A stretch of 64,000 nt of DNA. Source: 13-2-20CM-68-14 sp051955535 (GTDB taxonomy: Bacteria > Actinomycetota > Thermoleophilia > Gaiellales > Gaiellaceae). Below are positions 59,509-64,000 of this stretch, one piece after another. Location: contig JBQCGP010000087.1 in assembly GCA_051955535.1 (NCBI GenBank), forward strand, positions 1-64,000. Direction: 5' to 3'. A model generated the notes under the pieces. The model worked only from the letters and a program-made list of their open reading frames with translations, searched no databases and had not been told where the DNA came from. The first letter of the stretch is position 1. Each line of letters starts with the position of its first letter. A program made the position numbers and the translations under genes.

Positions 59509-60369
59509 CTAGGTGGCGAAGTAGAGGGTGCAAGCCAGACCTGCGGCGAGACAGTACGCGGCGAACGGGGTGAGCCTATTCGTCTCGAAGAATCGCATCA
59601 AGAACCGAACGGACAAATACGCGGTCAAAGCGGCGCAAAGAGCGGCGACAAGTGCCGGGCCACGGACACCGTTGCCCTGCGATCCGAATAGCTCCGGGAG
59701 CTTCAGCGCCGCCGCGGCGCCGATGATCGGCGTGGCGAGGAGGAACGCGAAGCGGGCGGCGTCCTCGTTCGAGAGGCCGACGACCAGGCCTCCCGCCATC
59801 GTCACACCCGAGCGCGAGATCCCCGGGACGAGCGCCGTCGCCTGCGCCGCCCCGATCGCAGCCGCCTCGCGCCAGGACACGCGTCTGGCGATCCGCGCGT
59901 CTGGTTCGCCGTGCTCGGGCTGGGGGGCACGCTTGCGCAGGGCCTCTGCGGCGAACAGGATCAGCCCGTTGATCATCAGGAAGAACGCCGCCGATTGGGC
60001 GGACGCGAACACAGTCCGGAGCTTGTGCTCGAGCAGGAGCCCGAGGATGCCGGCGGGAATCGTCCCCACGACCAACAGCCAGCCAAGCTTGGCGTCGGTG
60101 TCTTCCGGCGCGATCTCACGCTCGCGCAGGCTCCGCCCCAGGCCGCGCACGATCCGCACCCAGTCGCGCCAGAAGAACCCGAGCAGGACGAGCGCCGTCG
60201 CGAGGTGTGTCGCGACCAGGAAGGTGATGAAGTAGGAGTCGTTCTGGTGGATGTTCCAGCCCAGCAGGCGGGGCAGGATGACGCTGTGTCCGAGGCTCGA
60301 GATGGGAAAGAGCTCGCTGAAACCCTGCAGCAGGCCGAGCACGATCGCCTGTCCGTAAGAGATCGGCAA
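59509..60369 (-). CDS. uppP: undecaprenyl-diphosphate phosphatase
   Basis: A 286-residue BacA-type membrane phosphatase recycling the lipid carrier of peptidoglycan synthesis. The conserved LGLLQGFSELFPISSLGHSVI (Glu and Ser of the active site) and VPGISRSGVTMAGGLVVGLS motifs are intact; seven to eight helices are expected. The N-terminal FPISS matches the family phosphate-binding loop. Confidence 0.95.
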   Translation of the reverse strand: MPISYGQAIVLGLLQGFSELFPISSLGHSVILPRLLGWNIHQNDSYFITFLVATHLATALVLLGFFWRDWVRIVRGLGRSLREREIAPEDTDAKLGWLLVVGTIPAGILGLLLEHKLRTVFASAQSAAFFLMINGLILFAAEALRKRAPQPEHGEPDARIARRVSWREAAAIGAAQATALVPGISRSGVTMAGGLVVGLSNEDAARFAFLLATPIIGAAAALKLPELFGSQGNGVRGPALVAALCAALTAYLSVRFLMRFFETNRLTPFAAYCLAAGLACTLYFAT

Positions 60370-60380
60370 GGGTCAGATCG

Positions 60381-60623
60381 TTAGGCGGCCGCGCGCCTCG
60401 GACGCGGGCCGGCTGAACGGAACCACGCGAAGACGAGACACGCGACGCCCACGAGGAAGGCCGCGATCCCGTGCTTGACGTGGTGATGGTTCGACCCCGC
60501 TTCGTGGCCGGGGAGCCACGACGGCAGGGACTTCGCCGGCTCGGCCCAGTACACGAAGGCGAGGGCGATGAACGCGATGCCGACGATGACCGCCAGCCAG
60601 ACGAGAAGGCGTCCCCGATCCAC
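60381..60623 (-). CDS. small membrane protein, unknown
   Basis: An 80-residue protein with two helices (about 7-27 and 51-68) joined by a His-rich loop (HHHVKHG) that could bind metal. It ends in a basic tail. It lies 11 bp upstream of uppP on the same strand and is probably co-transcribed. Family not recognised. Confidence 0.68.
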   Translation of the reverse strand: MDRGRLLVWLAVIVGIAFIALAFVYWAEPAKSLPSWLPGHEAGSNHHHVKHGIAAFLVGVACLVFAWFRSAGPRPRRAAA

Positions 60624-60680
60624 CAGGCGAGAGCTTAGTCATTGCTTTCGGACGCGGCGCCTCCAACGCTTCCCAGACAA

Positions 60681-60712
60681 ACGAAACGGCCGCCCGGAGG
60701 CGGCCGTTTCGT
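60681..60712 (-). terminator. strong orphan terminator
   Basis: Arms ACGAAACGGCCGCC and GGCGGCCGTTTCGT (14 bp) with a 4-nt loop. On the minus strand a T-rich tail (TTTGTCT) follows. No protein gene ends here: the next minus-strand gene starts at 60623. It therefore probably ends a small RNA or attenuates the uppP operon. Confidence 0.75.
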
Positions 60713-60890
60713 TCGCCGAGCCGATTTCGCTTTCGTCCCCCGGATCCGCTGACCTTCGGCTTCCGCCTACTGCCTCCGGTTCCGGCTTCGACCTACTTGC
60801 GCTCCGTGCTCGGCGCAAACGGGAATCTAGGAGACGACGTGGCCCCTGGCAAGAGGTCCGAAAGACGAAAAAGGCGCAATTTGCAAGAAT
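60713..60890 (-). ncRNA. candidate small RNA
   Basis: About 180-200 nt upstream of the orphan terminator on the minus strand, with no ORF. The sequence has two imperfect direct copies (GTAGGTCGAAGCCGGA and GTAGGCGGAAGCCGAA) and GC-rich pairing potential. A possible minus-strand -10 (GGATAAT, near 60895-60901) lies at its 5' end. The length suits a 6S-like or Ms1-like RNA, but no signature of 6S, SRP, RNase P or tmRNA was found. Confidence 0.35.
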
Positions 60891-60892
60891 TC

Positions 60893-60935
60893 AATTATCC
60901 ACATTTCCACAGCAGACCTTGCAGCTTGTGGAAAG
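60893..60935. other. cluster of DnaA-box-like sites in AT-rich DNA
   Basis: A perfect TTATCCACA lies near 60896-60904, an 8-of-9 ATTTCCACA next to it, and an inverted TTTCCACA-type site (as TGTGGAAA) near 60927-60934. They sit beside the most AT-rich stretch of the region. No dnaA, dnaN, rpmH or parAB is in the window, so a secondary DnaA-titration or regulatory site is more likely than oriC. Confidence 0.45.
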
Positions 60936-61089
60936 GGGCCGCCAGGCGGGTCGGCGGCGATCCGTGCACTCTAACGACGTATGTCCGCGGGTGGATCGAT
61001 TAGGGCTCTGCCTCGCCTCCTGGCGCGGGATTCGGTGCGTGAAGGCCTCGACGCCGGGAGGCGGCGAGGGTCTGCGCGCGGTCGCGTGA

Positions 61090-61115
61090 GTTCTCGACTC
61101 GTTAGAGTCGAGAAC
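61090..61115 (+). promoter_or_regulatory. perfect palindrome abutting a start codon
   Basis: Arms GTTCTCGACTC and GAGTCGAGAAC (11 bp each) with centre GTTA end exactly before ATG 61116. It may be an operator covering the start of transcription, or an RNA hairpin that controls initiation. No Shine-Dalgarno is visible outside it. Confidence 0.6.
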
Positions 61116-61343
61116 ATGCCGCACATGCCTCGGCCGCCTTCGTTCGACCACGGGTTCATCTCGTTCCTGTGGGCGGCCGGGTTCGGCGTCTTCATCTACT
61201 TCGGCTCGCTCGCAGTCGGGGTCAAGGGCGGGACGGCCTTCATCTTCGCCGCACTTGCTGCCTGCGCCATCTTCATCTTCGTGCGCGTCTTCGGAGAGAA
61301 TGTTCCTCCGCGGCGTGAAGCGAAGGTCAAGCGCGAGCGCTAG
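61116..61343 (+). CDS. small two-helix membrane protein
   Basis: A 75-residue protein with two transmembrane helices (about 12-33 and 38-57), short ends and a basic tail (RREAKVKRER). Not recognised. The start at 61116 is directly preceded by a perfect palindrome. A longer frame upstream is Arg-rich and looks non-coding. Confidence 0.62.
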   Translation: MPHMPRPPSFDHGFISFLWAAGFGVFIYFGSLAVGVKGGTAFIFAALAACAIFIFVRVFGENVPPRREAKVKRER

Positions 61344-61534
61344 GCCGCGAGCTGCCGCGAATCCATGCGGTGGTCGCCGGCGAGCGCGACGACCAACAGC
61401 CGCGTCAGCTTGGCGCCGATCAGCTGCTGGAGCCGATCGGCGGCCGGGAGCCGATCCCGGTCGAAGGCGGAGCAGTGAGAGATGAGCAGGTCGGCGCCCC
61501 GGGAGTGGCTGCGGCTCTGAGTTGCGGCGCTCAT
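61340..61534 (-). CDS. small basic protein, unknown
   Basis: A 64-residue protein with a Ser-rich N-terminus and one amphipathic helical region (DRLQQLIGAKLTRLLVVALAGDHRMD). It is convergent with and overlaps the end of the preceding membrane protein gene by 4 bp. Coding is plausible but not certain; I do not recognise it. Confidence 0.45.
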   Translation of the reverse strand: MSAATQSRSHSRGADLLISHCSAFDRDRLPAADRLQQLIGAKLTRLLVVALAGDHRMDSRQLAA

Positions 61535-61583
61535 GCCGGGGGTATCGCCAGTGCCCCTGGCCCGCTTCATCCCTCGAAGGAAG

Positions 61584-62156
61584 CTATTCGGATCGCGAGT
61601 CGGTCCGCACCGGCTCGCGGCGAGGCGCCTGTTGCGCCGGCGTGTCCCGCGGCGTTGCCTGGCGGGGCGGCGCAGACGCCGGTGCCTTCCGCCCGGCAAC
61701 GGTCGTGCCGCCCGGCGCGGCGGCGCCGCGGCGGACCGGGCCGGTCGTGTCGAACGTGTACCCGAACAGGAGCCCGAGCCCGAACGCGAGCACGCCGACG
61801 TAGTCCTTGAAGTCCTTGACGAACCCGTCGATGCCGATGTTGTTCGACCACGTGCGGATATGGTTGCGGCCGAGACCGTGGTGCGGTTGGTGGAAGACCA
61901 CGATCCAGAGCACGGCGATCGCCACCGGGACGAAGGCCCAGAGCAAGACGTGGATCGAGATCCTCGGCCACCCCCACTTCGTCCAGCCGCCGAGCAGCTG
62001 CGAGAGGGCCATCACGAGGCCGGCGCCGGCGATCAGGCCGTATGTCGCCCAGTATTCGCCGTTCGAGCTGTCGCCGACCTGCGTGGCGATCCAGATCAAG
62101 AACCCTGCCACGGCTGCGGCGAGCAGCGTCACGGTTGAGCGGGTCAGGCCGTACAT
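61584..62156 (-). CDS. multi-pass membrane protein, unknown
   Basis: A 190-residue protein with four predicted helices (about 7-24, 37-55, 67-88 and 118-135) and a long Ala/Pro/Arg-rich cytosolic tail (140-190). The motif WVPRISIHVLL-like segment (WGWPRISIHVLLWAFVPVAIAVLWIV) and the HHGLGRNHIRTW loop are notable. Not recognised; probably a small integral protein with disordered tail. Confidence 0.72.
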   Translation of the reverse strand: MYGLTRSTVTLLAAAVAGFLIWIATQVGDSSNGEYWATYGLIAGAGLVMALSQLLGGWTKWGWPRISIHVLLWAFVPVAIAVLWIVVFHQPHHGLGRNHIRTWSNNIGIDGFVKDFKDYVGVLAFGLGLLFGYTFDTTGPVRRGAAAPGGTTVAGRKAPASAPPRQATPRDTPAQQAPRREPVRTDSRSE

Positions 62157-62186
62157 CCACGAGACCCCTACCCCTTGGGCCGAAAA

Positions 62187-62789
62187 TTATTCGAGGGCGA
62201 GCCTGCGCGCGTCGAAACGCGCGGAATGGAGCTCCGCCGCGAACTCTTCGACGGCTCGAGCGGCGTCCGCCTCGAAGACGTGCTCGACGACTCCGATCTC
62301 GGCGTCGTTGTGGAACGGGAGGTCGACATGAGGCTCGGAGACGAGGTTGATCGACGTCCGGTCGCATGCAGGACAGCGAACCGCGAGGCCGACGGCGCCG
62401 TGTGCGGCCGCCAGCAGCGCAAACGAGGACGGGAAGACCGGCCGTGCCTGACCCTCGGGGTAGCAGAAGAAGCTCCAGGGCCACTCCCCCGCGCCGATGC
62501 GCGCCGCGGCCAGCTCCGCGAGCTCGACCTCGATCGCCTCGAGCCGGTCGGTCATCAGGTTCAGGAAGGAGACATCGGCCCCCAGGCCGAGCGGCGCCAG
62601 GTCGAGCTCCTCGTGGGTGACAACACCTGGGTGCTCGGCCCCGCAGCGGCACTCGAAATCGACCCGGTACAGCGCCGGATGCGCCGTGCCCGGGAGCCGT
62701 TCGAGGCGCCGGAAGCTCGACAGCGCCACGCGCGTGTCGCCGTGCTCGGGACACGCGAAGGTGTAACGGGTCGTCAAACCGTCGTACAT
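62187..62789 (-). CDS. Cys-rich soluble protein, unknown
   Basis: A 200-residue protein with Cys motifs FACPEHGD, ECRCGAEH and RCPACDR, suggesting one or two zinc-ribbon-like sites, and a Trp-rich centre (EWPWSFFCYPEG). ATG 62789 is supported by the minus-strand Shine-Dalgarno AAGGAAAG. It lies between the membrane protein and apt on the same strand. Family not recognised. Confidence 0.7.
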   Translation of the reverse strand: MYDGLTTRYTFACPEHGDTRVALSSFRRLERLPGTAHPALYRVDFECRCGAEHPGVVTHEELDLAPLGLGADVSFLNLMTDRLEAIEVELAELAAARIGAGEWPWSFFCYPEGQARPVFPSSFALLAAAHGAVGLAVRCPACDRTSINLVSEPHVDLPFHNDAEIGVVEHVFEADAARAVEEFAAELHSARFDARRLALE

Positions 62790-62845
62790 GGTCTTTCCTT
62801 GTAATCGGCGGGCCGGACGGGCCAATTAGGCCGTACCCCGATGCG

Positions 62846-63364
62846 TCAGTACGGAATCAGCGCTTGGAACGGGTACTTCGCAAGCCGTTCGCGCCCGCCC
62901 AGGAAGGTCAGCTCGATGATGAACGCCACGCCGACCACCTCGGCGCCGAGTCCTTCGACGAGGCCTGCGATCGCCTCGACGGTGCCGCCGGTCGCCAGGA
63001 CGTCGTCATGGATCAGCACCCGGTCACCCGGGCTGATCGTCTCCGGGTGAAGCTCCAGCGTGTTCTGTCCGTACTCGAGGGCGTACGTGGCCCCTACCGT
63101 TTCCGGCGGAAGCTTGCCCGGCCGGCGCGCGGGCACGAACCCACAGCCGATCTCCCGGGCGATTGCGGCGCCGAGGATGAAGCCTCGTGCCTCGGCGCCG
63201 AGCACGACATCGGGTTGGACCCCCTTCCCCCACTCCGCGAGCTTCTGCACGGTCTGGTCGAGGGCGACCGGATCCCGCAGAAGCGGCGTGATGTCGCGAA
63301 AGACGACACCCGGCTCCGGCCAGTCCGGGACGTCGCGGACGCGGTCCCTGAGGTCGATCGACAT
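62846..63364 (-). CDS. apt: adenine phosphoribosyltransferase
   Basis: A 172-residue purine-salvage enzyme making AMP from adenine and PRPP. The PRPP-binding motif is VLIHDDVLATGGT. VVLGAEARGFILGAAIA and RRPGKLPPET are the adenine and flexible-loop regions. It could use bases released by the nucleoside hydrolase (20728). ATG 63364 overlaps the upstream MerR stop by 4 bp. Confidence 0.96.
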   Translation of the reverse strand: MSIDLRDRVRDVPDWPEPGVVFRDITPLLRDPVALDQTVQKLAEWGKGVQPDVVLGAEARGFILGAAIAREIGCGFVPARRPGKLPPETVGATYALEYGQNTLELHPETISPGDRVLIHDDVLATGGTVEAIAGLVEGLGAEVVGVAFIIELTFLGGRERLAKYPFQALIPY

Positions 63365-64000
63365 CAGCGGTCGGCGAGCTCCTTGAGGTCCCGCCAGAAC
63401 AGGAGCTGCGAGAGCTCCTGGGCGAGCTCGGCGAGGTTCTGGAGCTCGTCCAGCGCCGCCTGTCGACGCTCCGGGTTCCGCGAGCGCAGGGACGGCGCGA
63501 CAATCTGCTCCAGCAGGCCCGCCTCTCGGTCGGCCCCGGTCCGGAACGTGCGCAGGTGCCGCGCCGAGATCCCGTAGCGGGAGAGCTTCGCGCAGGTCAC
63601 CGCGACCTCGACGTCGCGCTCGCCGTAGAGCTTCGTGCCGTTGTCGGTGCGCGGCGCGAGGAGGCCGAACTCCTCGAGCTCACGCGCAAGCGAGGGCGCG
63701 ACGCCGGCGCGCTCGCAGAGCTCCCCCATGTCGAGATCCTCCTCGGCGGCTGAGAGCCCGCGGCGTTTCTTCGGCTTCGGCGCGCCCGACGACGAAAGCT
63801 CTTCACGGATCACGCGCAGGGGGAGGAACTCGTCACGCTGCAGCCGCAGGATCGTCTCCAGCCGCTCGACGTCCTCCTCGCTGAAGAGCCGGTAGCCGCC
63901 CTGCGTCCGCCGCGGCGCGAGCAGCCCCTGGTCCTCGAGGTAACGGATCTTCGAGATCGAGATGTCCGGGAACTCGTCCTTGAGTCGCCGCGTGACCGCG
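63364..64000 (-). CDS. MerR-family regulator, FtsR-type, 5' end outside window
   Basis: At least 211 residues, truncated at the window edge. The visible part begins inside the winged-helix domain (LKDEFPDISISKIRYLEDQGLLAPRRTQGGYRLFSEEDVERL), the pattern of actinobacterial FtsR/Rv1828 regulators, which act on division genes. A second winged-helix-like region (GELCERAGVAPSLARELEEFGLLAPRTDNGTKLYGERDV) and a helical C-terminus follow. The upstream start is not visible, and the ORF stays open through 64000. The stop overlaps apt. Confidence 0.88.
   Translation of the reverse strand, partial: AVTRRLKDEFPDISISKIRYLEDQGLLAPRRTQGGYRLFSEEDVERLETILRLQRDEFLPLRVIREELSSSGAPKPKKRRGLSAAEEDLDMGELCERAGVAPSLARELEEFGLLAPRTDNGTKLYGERDVEVAVTCAKLSRYGISARHLRTFRTGADREAGLLEQIVAPSLRSRNPERRQAALDELQNLAELAQELSQLLFWRDLKELADR

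Overview
The window is 64 kb of very GC-rich bacterial chromosome, with GC-biased third codon positions, many GTG starts and frequent ATGA/GTGA stop-start overlaps. Gene content points to a Gram-positive actinobacterium: DivIVA-like coiled-coil protein, MurT/GatD lipid II amidation, an FtsR-type MerR regulator, RNase J together with RNase Y, RecA/RecX, and two primary-type sigma factors. Thermoleophilia (Gaiellales/Solirubrobacterales-like) is my best guess; this is inferred from gene style, with no phylogenetic marker tested. No rRNA, tRNA, CRISPR array, prophage or insertion sequence was recognised.

Layout. 0.1-1.2 kb: a secreted protein and a small tail-anchored protein. 1.2-4.6 kb: M16 protease, dapB, a GNAT enzyme and dapA. 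4.6-15.5 kb: an accessory block of small enzymes (DivIVA-like, MOSC, GNAT, peptidase E, cupin, two VOC proteins, SDR, SRPBCC, isochorismatase, hydrolase-cyclase fusion, DUF4177, MFS exporter, ABM monooxygenase) with a decayed HNH fragment. 15.6-19.9 kb: HD-GYP membrane protein, RNase J, an unknown protein. 19.9-29.6 kb: ribokinase, nucleoside hydrolase, FtsK and a complete BMP-type nucleoside ABC importer, a nucleoside uptake and salvage set interrupted only by ftsK. 29.6-41 kb: RodZ-like, CinA, ThpR, RecA, RecX, RNase Y, a secreted protein, MiaB, a flippase-like membrane protein, MiaA and a DapF homologue. 41-44 kb: dapE-dapC-dapD on the minus strand. 44-46.3 kb: HflX, Dut, NUDIX. 46.4-51.6 kb: DUF11 protein, GatD, a subtilase and MurT. 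51.6-54.7 kb: a GGDEF/HD-GYP fusion with a small upstream ORF. 54.8-64 kb: HNH-repeat protein, class II amidotransferase, two sigma factors flanking a PHP phosphatase, UppP, small membrane proteins, Apt and the truncated MerR gene.

How the parts fit. The window encodes DapA, DapB, DapD, DapC, DapE and a DapF homologue, i.e. the succinylase route to diaminopimelate. Three of these carry substitutions at family-defining residues, most strikingly DapF, which lacks both catalytic cysteines. Cell-wall functions recur (UppP, MurT/GatD, RodZ-like, DivIVA-like, FtsK). Second-messenger proteins are also frequent: one GGDEF domain, two HD-GYP-type domains and one class III cyclase.

The most unusual non-coding signals are: a four-copy palindromic repeat (GGGACWGTCCC arms) sitting on or next to stop codons; a leader plus tandem G-box arrangement shared by the subtilase and the GGDEF/HD-GYP operon; a heavily structured rny leader; perfect hairpins abutting start codons; and a 490-bp gene-free segment with three DnaA-box-like sites and an orphan terminator that suggests a small RNA.
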